Source of the DNA: Pholis gunnellus
Taxonomy: Eukaryota; Chordata; Actinopteri; Perciformes; Pholidae
DNA: 64,000 nucleotides
NCBI GenBank assembly: GCA_910591455.2
Contig: OU342808.1
Coordinates: 18,369,121-18,433,120, forward strand
Direction of reading: 5' to 3'
In this document: piece after piece, positions 38,259 to 49,424 of the stretch
How the letters are laid out: each line of letters begins with the position of its first letter
Numbering within the stretch: position 1 is the first letter of the stretch
Notes under the pieces: model-generated
The model's database searches: none
Told to the model about the DNA's origin: nothing
The model's input: only the letters and a program-made list of their open reading frames with translations
Position numbers and translations under genes: made by a program

Positions 38259-38266
38259 TATATAAA
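38259..38266 (+). promoter_or_regulatory. gnrh1: TATA box of gnrh1
   Basis: TATATAAA about 25-30 bp before the expected cap site of a short non-coding first exon. Known teleost gnrh1 genes have this TATA-driven arrangement. It lies only about 240 bp past the kctd9 poly(A) signal. Confidence 0.75.
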
Positions 38267-38289
38267 CCTTGGAATGAAGTGTGCAGCAG

Positions 38290-38341
38290 GATTCTCAAAG
38301 GACAGCAGACAAGAGGAGCCTGCTTGCCTCGTGAACAGAAG
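38290..38341 (+). other. gnrh1: gnrh1 non-coding first exon
   Basis: A short leader ending at donor GAAG|GTAAGA; the next exon opens with AATGG after CCACCAG. The 5' end is estimated from the TATA position. The GnRH genes of vertebrates share this four-exon plan with exon 1 untranslated. Confidence 0.65.
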
Positions 38342-38438
38342 GTAAGAAACTATGACAGTGTTTGGGGGTTAAACTAAAAGTACATGTTAAAAACATAGTA
38401 TGCTTATACAATATGTGCAGTCTTTCCCCCCCACCAGA

Positions 38439-38963
38439 ATGGCTCCAAAAACCTTGGCCTTGTGTCTGCTACTCGTGGGGGCAATACTGCCACAGGGCGG
38501 CTGTCAGCACTGGTCGTATGGACTGAACCCCGGAGGGAAGAGGGATCTGGACAGCCTTTCAGACACACTGAACTATGTGAGGCTTATGTAGTTATTATGT
38601 TATTATGTAGTCTCATGGCTACTCACACGTTTCCTCAACATTGAGTGCCCCTTGTTCGTTTTTTATCCCTTTGCACATGTTCATTGTGATGTTTTCTTTC
38701 TTCAACAGCTAGTTCAGGCGTTGCCACACGTGGACACACCCTGCAGTTTTTTGGGTTGTGCAGAGGAATCACATATTGCCAAAATCTACAGATCGAAAGG
38801 ATTTCTTGTAAGTTTTGCTCATTTGTAATTCTGTTTATTTCATCAATCATTATCTATCACCTTATGTTTCTGATAAAGTTTGAATTTATTCTAACAGGAT
38901 TAATCTCTTGTTCTCTTTTAGGGCAGTGCCAATGACAGGGAAGATGGACACATCACATACTAA
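38439..38963 (+). CDS. gnrh1: prepro-gonadotropin-releasing hormone 1, Asn8 decapeptide
   Basis: Hypothalamic neuropeptide precursor; the amidated decapeptide drives pituitary gonadotropin release. Coding exons 38439-38576, 38709-38807 and 38922-38963 give 92 residues. Order: signal peptide (1-22), QHWSYGLNPG (23-32), amidation Gly33, cleavage Lys-Arg (34-35), then GnRH-associated peptide starting DLDSLSDTL. Exon 2 ends after LNY; the remaining associated peptide has PHVDTPCSFLGC, whose Cys pair is typical of the family. Placement next to kctd9, as in human, identifies it as gnrh1 rather than gnrh2 or gnrh3. Position 8 is Asn (AAC), where seabream-type GnRH has Ser (AGC). The frame is intact and all splice sites are standard, so the gene looks functional. 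Confidence 0.96.
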
Positions 38964-38986
38964 AAATGATGATTGTTTGATTCTAC

Positions 38987-38992
38987 AATAAA
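38987..38992 (+). terminator. gnrh1: gnrh1 poly(A) signal
   Basis: AATAAA 24 bp after the stop codon, giving a very short 3' UTR, which is usual for teleost gnrh1. Confidence 0.8.
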
Positions 38993-41091
38993 TATTATAT
39001 AAGCATATCACCATTGTTGTGGGTGTTGCATTGTATATTTCCAAATCACAAATGCAAGCTACACTCCTTTACTTTACTATCAGGCTTCTGCTCTACCTCT
39101 AAATGTCTCATAAATTAATTTGGTGTTAAATTCAGGATGTTGGACGGCCGTATGCACAGCATGTTTTTGTCAATATAACTGCTAGTAAGCAGGAATACCA
39201 GAGCGCATTTTAATGCCTTTGAAGATTATTTAGGGGGACATCATTAGTTTTGTGTTTCTATTAAGAACATTTTGTCAGTTTTCTCAAATGACAAGATTGT
39301 TATACGGGTGACATGTTTTTTATATCACAAACCAGTTTGAAACTTGGGCTGCTGGACCTTTTGCTTTTAAAGAAGTGAAGGTGAGGCTTTGGGGTGTTTG
39401 CACTGTTTGATGGCAATATAGGCAAGTCATTGTTCATGCATGGTTGAAGAGCTTGTGAATACACCAGTAACATCAAGTTATGGGTGAGAGACCTTTGTGC
39501 AATCCCCCACAGTGACTTTAAACCACTGTTCCGCTGCACACCAGTAATCCTCAGGTGTACCGTGGGAAAATGTCCAATTTCACTTGATTGGTGCAAAACA
39601 AAAAAATATTTAGTTGCCGCAAATAATTTGCCATTGTTGAGCATCTGAGCCTGCAATACAGTGGCTGCATAAGTAATTAAATACTCTTCATGCCAGTGGG
39701 TGGCAGTAGGTAGCTCAATCATGATCTTGTTAATGTAAGATGTATTAAATGATGCGCGGGAGCGGTTGCGGTGAAGAACAGAGATGGAGAAATATTTCAA
39801 AAAGAAGGGACTATTTTGTTCGCCTGAGTACACAAACTGAGAAACGGGTAACTTTTATGAGAAAAACACACATGTGTCTGAGAAAGCTTTCAAAGCTAAA
39901 ACTCTTTGGGACGTGTCTGTCTTGACTGGAGAGATGAGATTTTACTGTTGACTTGCTAAACAGTCACTTGTTCCCTCTGCTTCAAACAGCAGTACAGTTT
40001 GATTTCATCCTCTGATGACTGTTTACAGCCTTTTTTTAAAGCAATGTTCCATTCTGGAGCCGCTCACCGATACAGGACTCGGCTTCCACACAGATCACTC
40101 ACTTTGACACGGAGCCTTGAGGGAGAAACACTTCAGTGGAAGTTCACAACCAACAAACTGCCGCCATCTGGTTTTTCAGACTCTACAATATCTGTGTTCA
40201 GCTGACATGGAGAAGAGACAATGCTAATGATAAGGTAAACCATATTATTGCAAACATGTTGTAAAGTCTTTTTCTTTTTCTTAAAGCCATGTGATTTTTT
40301 TAAACATTATATGTGTCCAAGTTCAAGATATTATGATATTATTTCTTGTCCAGGCAGTCAGTCTGTGTCAGTACCTGCTTACAACTCAATAACACACCGA
40401 GGTATCTGTTAATTGATTAACATACAATAACTTAATTTTAAGACATCTATCTCCTCGGGGAATCCTAAAACAGATCAACATTTCCTTAAAGTTGATTTCA
40501 CTGTAACAAGTTTGTGTTGGAAAAATTAATATTGGTTCCAATCAGGTCTTTGCACCTTTTATTGCAATTGCTACTGGTTTTTATGAGATTAATTCATTGT
40601 TTTTTTAAGGAGAAATGCACCATAGTTTAACAAAATTAGCATTGTACAGTACATGAAACTACCCACGGTATATATAGTAGTTAAAACTTGACCAGCAAGA
40701 ACATTAAATTGCTGCATGCTACATGTTGATGTTTCAGAAATAAAAGTCCAACACTATACCATCATTAAACAGTGACAGGGACCATTCTGCCTGCTGGTAA
40801 ATCATATTTTAAATTCATACAGGACCTTTAAATACAAGTAATGATTATTTTTGATTGTCATCTCCTTGATTCTCCTGTGTCTCCACTCTTAGGGTGGGAA
40901 GAGTTGCAGCTCACACAGTTTAGGAGGTCAGACACCTGACGGAGCAGAAGCAGAAAAGGAGATCCTGGAGCCTCAGACAGAAAACAAAGGCCGACAGTGA
41001 GGGGAAGGACGATAACGCAACCACTTGACTGGCTACAACAGGAAGCATGAGATACGATTTTTTGTTACCTCTCTCCTCTTCATCTCAACCT

Positions 41092-41236
41092 GTGTGAAGG
41101 AGGGAGATGAAGTTAAAGAGGAGGGAGTAAACAAAGAAGGAAGAAGGAAGACAAGGAGATGATGAGTGAAGAGGTAGAGAAAGATACGATTTGTTGTTAC
41201 CTCCCTCCTCTTTTTCTTCATCTCCCTCCTTCACAC
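41092..41236. repeat. inverted repeat, 36 bp arms (34/36 matching), ~73 bp loop
   Basis: The left arm 41092-41127 (GTGTGAAGGAGGGAGATGAA...) is the reverse complement of the right arm 41201-41236 except for two bases. Arms are purine-rich and pyrimidine-rich respectively. A direct copy of the right arm's lead-in (GATACGATT...TTGTTACCTC) also lies at 41051-41070. Confidence 0.75.
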
Positions 41237-42039
41237 TTCCTCATTTATTCATATCCTTAACATATCAGACATTCTCCTTTATTTTGCATCCTTTCTATGC
41301 TTCTTTTGTTTCCCATCTGCCCTCCCCTGCTTTATCTTCTATCATTTACCCATTCACTCTTCCTCTTCTTCACCGTTCATCCATCTGCACTTCTTGTGCC
41401 TCGACTATTGTAGTTTACATCTTTACCCTTCTTTAGTTTAAATGTTGTACCTCCCACTCCCCTTTCTTCACATTTCTTCCTTTACACATCCACTCTCCCA
41501 CCCTTATTCATCCTCTCTCCATCGTCCTTCCTTTACCTCTCCACCTTCACCTGTTCTTCTCCCTCAGCTTCGTGTTCAGCCCCGTGCCTCACAGAAAGAA
41601 GGCACTGAAGTCTTCTCTGTTTCAAATAAATAACGTCAAATTGTAACTGTATCAATATGATTTATACTGCAGCATTTGTTATGAGGATTCAATAAATATG
41701 AAACGTTAACATTCTGAAATTCGACATTTGATACATTCTTTCTGTTTTGTAAAGTAATTCACTCTATCAACAAAATGTTTTCAATATTTGACAAAAGGGG
41801 TCATTGCAGAGCAGAGCTGATGAGGTAATAAAATACACAATACACTGGCTTTCTTTTTCAGGCAGCTGCAGGATAGCCTTGTCTTAATTGTCATTCATTC
41901 TGCCATAATGATCCAGTATAATCTCTGGTTTGCTGTGCACCTGATGTCCTAGTCAACCTTCCCTTGAGGAGTTCTTGTTCCAGGCTGTTTGGTGTGAAAA
42001 GATAATCAGAACATGCTACTGTGTGGCCACAGCACATAC

Positions 42040-42860
42040 AGTACTGCACTATTAACTACAGTAGTACAATTTTGAGGTAGTTGGTCTTGTATTGTCATTT
42101 TATGCTACTTTATACTTTTACTCCACAACATTTAAAATGGGAAAATATTGTACTTTTTACCATACTACATTTATTTGGTATTGTAACTAGTTACCTTCAG
42201 AATAAGATTTTCAATTAAAACTGACAAGTAATAAGCTTGGAAAATATAATGCATGTTATGCAATGTTATAGATTAAACCAACCTTTTTGGCTTATGACTC
42301 CTCTAATAAAATCACTAGTTTCACCACGATATTATATTATATTGATTACTTGGATGATACAATATTTGCTAAGGAGTCGGTTCAATTCAGTGGCCTGTGA
42401 TCTATATGAAATAATATCATAATCTATTTAACACAGTCAGTTAAATGTATGTCAACTCACAAAAGCTACTAAAATATGATTTGACAATCTTATTTCCTGC
42501 CACATTAATCATCTCACGACCCCTCAGATTTATCTTGTGACCCTTTTGAGAGGGCCGGACCCTTAGGTTAAGAACCACTAGACTAAAATAATCAGCTTCA
42601 CCTCGACAAACTACACGATTAAAATGTGGCTTATTGATGTGATATATATCAATCAAGGGGCCAATTTTCTGCAGAATGAGTACTTTTTCTTTGATACTTT
42701 AAGTTCATTTTGCTAACAATACTTCTGTACTTTACTTAACCTAAATATGATTTTGAATAAATTACTTTTACTTTTATAGCATTTACCGTTTATAGCATAA
42801 CGGTACTTTTACCTAAGTTAAGGATCAGAATACTTCTTCCACCACTGGTCATGTGCAACA
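42040..42860. repeat. compound teleost repeat region (TACTTTACTT family)
   Basis: Left part has TTTTATGCTACTTTATACTT and TACTCCACAACATTTAAAAT; right part has ACTTCTGTACTTTACTTAAC and ends ATACTTCTTCCACCACTGG. The middle (ACGACCCCTCAGATTTATCT, TTAGGTTAAGAACCACTAGA) resembles another common fish repeat. Recognised by likeness only. Confidence 0.55.
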
Positions 42861-43818
42861 CTGACCCAACAGGTGTAAATGTGTTTACTTACAGATTTAG
42901 GAGAGGTGGAGGGAAAAACATTTACGTGGCAACAGAGGACATTTTTCACAGCAGACATTTTGACTTGTAGAAAAAGCCCAGGGGAAACAAATTCCGTTAA
43001 CGATGGCTCATCATCATGGCTCATTGCTGTCCCAGCAAGCCGTGCCAGTGAACCAGTGATTCTGTCATTTACGTCAAAATGTCTGCTATTTTTAAAAATT
43101 CTGTCAAATTGACCTGGTCAACAGAACAGACAAAGATACTGAAAGTTCTGAATTTGTTTTTCTTTTTGCAAAACTTTTAGGTGAAGTGATCAGGTCAAGG
43201 ACTCAGTGTCCCGCCACCAGATGGCACCAGAAAACAACATGAGACTGCATCCTTGAACGTTTCTACTTGTTCATTACTGTGTTTTATTGCCTCTCTGATT
43301 CATAAAATAATGTACCATAAAAAATCCAAATCTACACAATCTCTCCGACTGCTGCTGAAACTTCATCTACTGTATTTTCCATAAGGCTGGATCAGATCCT
43401 GCCAATACTTATTGTAATTTACTGCACTTTATTGTGTTTGTTCACCATGAGGTCGTGTGTCTGAAACCAATTTATTGTATTGTAATAGCTCATTGCCTGC
43501 TTGGCTTGTTTCACGTACACGCTACAATCTCCTTTGGATTATAAAAGTGCTTTTCACAGTTGGTTAAGCAACATTAAAATGATTTGACCTGGCAACACAT
43601 GTGTGTGTGTGTGTGGGTGTGTGTTTGCCAGTAGCGTATGGAATCTAAACAAACTGAATGAATAATCGAAGTTCATCCATCATGGAGATTTGACGCTGAT
43701 ACAACAGCCTTTAATATCCTGCTGACAAGCGTATGGCGAGGTCACGCTCTTATCTCCAATGGAAAGTGTTTTTTTTAAAGTAGTTCAATCTATTTGTCAC
43801 TCTGCTGTTACTCAGCAG

Positions 43819-43843
43819 ACACACACACACACACACACACACA
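43819..43843. repeat. (AC)n microsatellite
   Basis: About twelve AC units between gnrh1 and the NPY receptor gene. Confidence 0.95.
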
Positions 43844-44534
43844 ACAGAAATTACTTCCGTGGGTTTTAGCTACTTTTGTTAAGCATACACCTGACACCAT
43901 ATGGGTCAAGTATTGTCCTTTATTGAAAGTGAATTGATAAGGGAGTAATAAGTGAAAGTCAATAGCACAGCAGGACACACAATATTTACTTAAGATCAAC
44001 TGATCTCGATGGTCTCGATGATTGGTACTTGTACCATTGTGGACAATAACTCTGAGTGCTCAGCTACCCTCCATGTTTAAATCACACACATCATATCAGA
44101 AGCATTACTTGCGGGGAAAGTTATTTACATTTTTTTTAAAAGTGGAACATCAAAGTAGCCCTAACTTGGGTTATTAAAAAATATATTCAGACAGGAGCAG
44201 TGGGGCATTTGATTTTTTCAAACTATATTAATAAAACACCTGTTGGAGACATGCAGGCCTACAGACCCTGCTGAGCTTCAAGGCTACTTTCACAGCTGTG
44301 AGGTCCACCAGGTTACTTCTAATTAGTCCTATGAGACCAGTCTGCAACAGATTGAACTAATAGAAGGGAACATCGGCCATAATCCCATGGGTGAAGCAGG
44401 TCAGCAGTGGAGTCTAAATAAATGTTGTGCGTTTAATTCTTGCAGAGCCTCTAGTCCCTAAACTTGTGGATGAAACAACAATAAGGATTTTTAACAGCAG
44501 ATATTTTGACTTGTCATAGCAGGAAACGCTAATT

Positions 44535-44840
44535 ACGATAAAGGAATAGCTCAGCGTTTTGGGAAATATGCTTATTTGGTTATTTATGTTAAGCTAAGAG
44601 CGAGAGTGTTATAGGCCTATCGATCCTCTCTTTCCTTTACTCCCTTGTCTGCATGATAATTATGAGTAGAAAACTAAATCTTCCACAGCCTAGCACCTCT
44701 AAAGCTCACACTTTTACACCTACGTTTTTTTTTATCTTAAACAAATGAGAAAGAGGCCGCTGTGCTTGTTAATAAGTGAGCTTTAGAGGTGCTGGTAGGG
44801 GGATTTTTTTTTAAATCTCCACACAGCTGTTTCCAGTGTT
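44535..44840. repeat. related copy of the 24.3 kb element, right end missing
   Basis: Starts GATAAAGGAATAGCTCAGCG then TTTTGGGAAATATGCTTATT, matching the left ends at 24.3 and 57.6 kb. The AGTGAGCTTTAGAGGTGC segment is shared with the 24.58 kb region. No matching right terminus was seen. Confidence 0.5.
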
Positions 44841-44948
44841 TATGATTACCATTGAATCAGCATGCAAAGTAAAGATGCCCTGTCACACCTAAATGGAATA
44901 CAGTCGGGTCATAAATGACACCTACAGCTTTTTCTGCAGGTAGCAACT

Positions 44949-45678
44949 CATAGTAACTGCATAATGTAAGAATTTCAATTTAATAAAAGCTCAGTATGTA
45001 ATAATCAGCACATACGGTGAGAAAAACATGAGTGCACAACGTAATAACAGTTCTGTGCATTATGCTAAAAGTTATAACATTATGATGAAATCATTACATT
45101 TTGCATCATGTAAAAAAGAAGTTGAATAATGTAATAAATTCAGTACTCCCTTGTGTTCTTGAAGCATATAAGCCTTTCAGTTTTATGACCCAAGTGAAGT
45201 CCTCAATTTAAAGCAACTGGACTAGAGGACATTTTTAAATCAATCAATGCAAGAACACTTAAATAGCCCAATGTCCTAAAAGTTTTAAAATGCACTTATT
45301 GCCAAATCTAGACTTATTTTTTCTTTCTTCCTTTATGTGAATGAGCTGGAAACCAAGCGTCACGGAGGCAGGGTTAAAATAATTGCTAGTGCGCTAGCTC
45401 TGCTCTATTTAATAAATGGCATATATGAATAAATAGGGCCCCACCACCAACGTGCACACTTCTCTTTATAAATCCACGCGTGCAGTTATTCCACTATTCA
45501 ACAATAGTTTTGCTCAGTTTATAATGTAATGATTTTCTCATAATGCATTCACTTATTATACTATGCGCAAAACCGTTATTATGTTTTGCGGTCATGGTTT
45601 TTATACATTATGCACTAATTATTACAATATGAGCTTATATTACATTTAAGTTACTACATTATGGGCAGTTATTACATG
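44949..45678. mobile_element. foldback element with ~170 bp inverted arms
   Basis: The left arm (about 44949-45115) and right arm (about 45500-45678) are imperfect reverse complements over most of their length. Examples: left TAGTAACTGCATAATGTAAG against the reverse of right CTACATTATGGGCAGTTATTAC, and left GATGAAATCATTACATTTTG against the reverse of TATAATGTAATGATTTTCTCA. The spacer of ~380 bp has no ORF. Probably a MITE with long terminal inverted repeats. Confidence 0.6.
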
Positions 45679-48600
45679 GCAAGTCATAATGTCTTTACTT
45701 TACAGTGACTGCTCACAATTCTACCACCTTGATGAGCCAGTTCAAGTCAAAAAGGCAGGTACTGTATGTGCATTACCCTGCAAAAAATGTTATGTCTCAC
45801 TTTCTTTGTCATCCTTCTTTTCAAGTGAGAGAAAAATCAAACTGAGGTGGTTCCGCAAGAACCGCCTCAGCCTGGCGTAGCCCTCTGTAGGTGTTTAATA
45901 AAATGCCCTTAATAGCTTAGTGCTGTGTGTCAGCTTGAAGGAAACCCATTGAAACCCCTTAGGAAGCTGTAACCAGGCAACTAAAGCAGGCTGTGGTCTA
46001 CCTCTTTTCTTCTGGTCAAAGAAAATGGAAGGTCAGACGCAGAGGCCAGATCCTAAATTGTCAGGACTAGATTATAGAGTTGTAAGAATGTCTTTGTTTG
46101 TCTATTGTACCTATCTATCTATGCATATGTGTTAGTCCTATTTTTCGTTCTGTGAAGACTGCAGATGCATGCAACCCCAAAACCAATTCTCAGGAAAAAC
46201 TGGCTGACACCAATTAGGTGGTTTCTATTCCTGGCTGTCAAGTCTGCTTGTGTTATGCAAGACAAAACTGTGTGAGTGTTGGTGTGTGTGTTACTAATAC
46301 TACAGAAGAAACAGACTAAATTGAGTATACAATCAAGATTTCTAGATTTATCCCAAAAGCGCAGACCCACAGGACTGTTTTACCTTGAATTAATCTCGGA
46401 GGATTACGTGTGTATACCTCAGGTCTGACATAACAGTAATGCCAAACATACAGTAATAAAAAGGTGAAAACAGGAAAGGCTCCCTGATATAAACCCTCCC
46501 ATATCTAATGAATGAGGAAGTCCCGGGTCCAAGCCTTGAGGGCAATTAAATTTAAGAGAAAAGGGAAGTATCGACTGAGCTGATCTAAAAGTTTGACCCT
46601 TAGATGAGCTACCTGTCAGTTTCAATGCGTCCTACAGATGTTAGCATAATACCATGATTATGATTCCCGAGGCAGCAGCCCAACTTCCTGTGACCTTTTC
46701 ATCTGCCAGAACAAAAGGATTAGTTCCTTCTCACAAGGTGATCGGAGGTGCACAAAGCCAGTGATTTTGTCTGACATCATCGCTTACAAGATTTTCAACA
46801 GAAAAATCCTTTTGTGAATCCGTGATGCATTATATACATAGAATTTCTCAGCTCAGCATGGAGCCTGCAGATTCACATTCCAATGTAGCTCAAGTGAACA
46901 CTCTCTACATCTAGAACATTTTGATCTTCGCCAGTGTGAGAAAGACTCACACATCAGGGAAGGGCTTTCTTTTGATGAAGCAACAGAAGAAATTGCAAGA
47001 AATTATTATCACTGTTAATATGGGAACGAGGCAGAACTGGAGTTATTATGCCCTCTTATTACGGTAGCAAGGCAGGCAAAAAAAAAGAAATTTGACAGAA
47101 GAAATTTAAATGCTCAAAACAACAGCTTGAGGAAATCTCTCACCAGCTATGTAGTTCATGTTGTTCCTGTGATCTAGAGAGATTGCTTATGAGAATCTCT
47201 CTAAATGAAAACGCAGAGCCAAGATTCTAATCTTTCTGGAATTGCTCCACTGACAAGGAGAATCTGGCCCCGTGGACTCATTAAGAGCCTGTCTTCAACT
47301 GAGCTTCATTTCATAGCGCCGCAGCGGGCCCATAGCCCTTTGGCAGTTACTGAGGTAACAATGTAAAAAGGCACCTTTTAAGTTCCACTCATTGTCACGT
47401 GTTGCTGGAGTACATCAGCACCTCCGGCATCTTGGGTCCTTTCATCCAAACAAAATGAACACTGCTACTTCATTCTGTGGTGTTTTCAAAGGAAAGACAG
47501 GTGAGAGGAAGAAAATATAGGGAAGGAGAGGAGATTGACAGTCTTTAAAGGTCAGCACTAGAAAAGACAGCGGAGGGAGCACACTGTCAATGATGCCGAC
47601 AAGGACCTCTGAGAGCTCTCTTCTGGGCTACATTGCCCTTGTATAACAGTTTAGAACGTTGTGTGAAACGCTGTCAAGAGTGAAAAACAGGTTTGGCTTC
47701 CTGTAAGGTGAAAAAACATGCTACACTTGACCTCCTGACGTTATTATGAAACAGTCTTACCCTCTCCTTTCCTCTCAGGGGATGTTCTTCTTCTTTGAGA
47801 AAGATTAAAGTACAACTGTTAACAGGCGTTCCCCACCGCATGAATATTTAGCACAATTCCCACTGATCTCTCCTTCAGTCTTTTTACCCTCACCATGCAG
47901 TATAAAATCGAAGGCACCAAACACAACACTGATTTATTCAACACTACAAGCACATCTAAAATGTGTTGTGATCTCAGACGTCCCCCTGAATAATGCACAC
48001 AGAGGCAGCACACTGAATTTGACCTCGGAGAGAAACAAACATGTTGCTAAATTAACTGTATATATTTTCCCTGTACACCACGTTGACAAAAGTTGATTGA
48101 CTCACTTGTATGCACATGGTCTCTGGGAAATTAGGATCCCACACTCCGCACTGTTTCCTATAGTGGAAATGCCTGGTCTCAGTGAACCATTTGTGTCAAT
48201 AATAATGATCAATAATCTGGTAAAAACTGAGAATGGGAAAAATCCATTCTGTGTTGAACAGGAATATGTCGTTCAAACAGTCAAAATTGTGACTCATCGA
48301 AACAAAATATTACAAAATAGACGTTATCATTAAAGATGATAGTAAATGTTTTAATTCAGTTCAATACCACAAACTTACAACAGGTTTCCAAGGAGATATC
48401 TGCTATGCTACACAGTGCTCTTTATTCCCCACCACACCATAAACTATAACTGTCACATCGTTTACAGGCCAAACATGTATTTAGCAATGTTATATACAGC
48501 GGAAGAACCCCGCTCTGACAAAGTCCTTTACTGCCGGTTTTATTTTGTTTTATGGCACTTGATATATGGTTGTTGATATATGGTTGTTGAGTGGCACATT

Positions 48601-49424
48601 TTATGACATAAAAACATCCCAGGCTCACAATACACTAGAGCGCAGACCTTGGCTGACGGCATGGAATGTTTATGGCTCGAGCCAAGGTTCTCTGTAAAAG
48701 ATCATTTCATCGTTTGTGGTGATTTTAGGTAATAATAAATGCATTAAGATGATGCTAGTAAATCGTCTCAGTGAACGCCTTGAGACACATTTAATGCGCT
48801 AATGTTCTCTCTTTCAGTTATGTCATAAGCTACTCAGGCAATAATCATTAACACATCACAGTTTACTTAATATTTTCATCAATACGGATAATATAAAACA
48901 GCAAAATTGAAAAGCCCAAACCCTATTGATAGAATTGTCCTTCCATTGCTCACATTTAAAGCAGGTAAAAGTGTGAAAAGCGAACCACAAACGGCTGATA
49001 TTCATTGAAACGTGACAATCTGAGTAGATATCAGTGCTTAAGAAATAAAAACATGACAGATGTATACCAAATGAAATGCTGTCTCTTCATTCGTATGTGC
49101 CCACAGCATGAACTATACAGACTACAGTTGCAAAGGTGCTCAGTCGCCCTACAATACTTAAACTTGTCCAACCTTTGCACCCTTAATTTGTTGTTATCTA
49201 TTTCCTCTTACATGTGAGCTCATACTGATTCGAGGGCATCGTGCCATGCTGGTTAAGTGTCTTCAGTCATCTCTCTATGGACTGCTGTTGTAAGGTTTAT
49301 AACTTTGCAAATGTCAACCTTACTTTTGGATGCAACGAAGCAAGAAAAGCTCCAAAGGATGACACAATGAGGGCTGAAGAGGCCCAAGTAGTCTCTTTGT
49401 CTTTCACCGAAAAAAAGCTTGGAT

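Larger units (their letters stand above)
38993..49424. other. intergenic region between gnrh1 and the NPY receptor
   Basis: About 10.4 kb without a recognised protein gene. It contains CTCF-like motifs (39693-39706, 40161-40174, 43214-43227), the foldback at 41.1 kb, repeats at 42.0-42.9 and 44.5-45.7 kb, a microsatellite, and a possible spliced non-coding transcript at ~40.0-41.6 kb. The 3' UTR of the NPY receptor extends into the right end. Confidence 0.55.

Noticed and set aside
38439..38963. Calling the hormone gene gnrh2 or gnrh3
   Set aside because: gnrh2 encodes [10 protein letters not shown] and gnrh3 QHWSYGWLPG; neither matches, and the kctd9 neighbour is specific to gnrh1.
39300..39833. 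177-codon minus-strand open frame after gnrh1
   Set aside because: No recognisable domain, no promoter or splice context, and it overlaps repeat-like sequence.
48561..48588. 14 bp unit GATATATGGTTGTT repeated twice
   Set aside because: A short tandem duplication with no wider structure; not informative.
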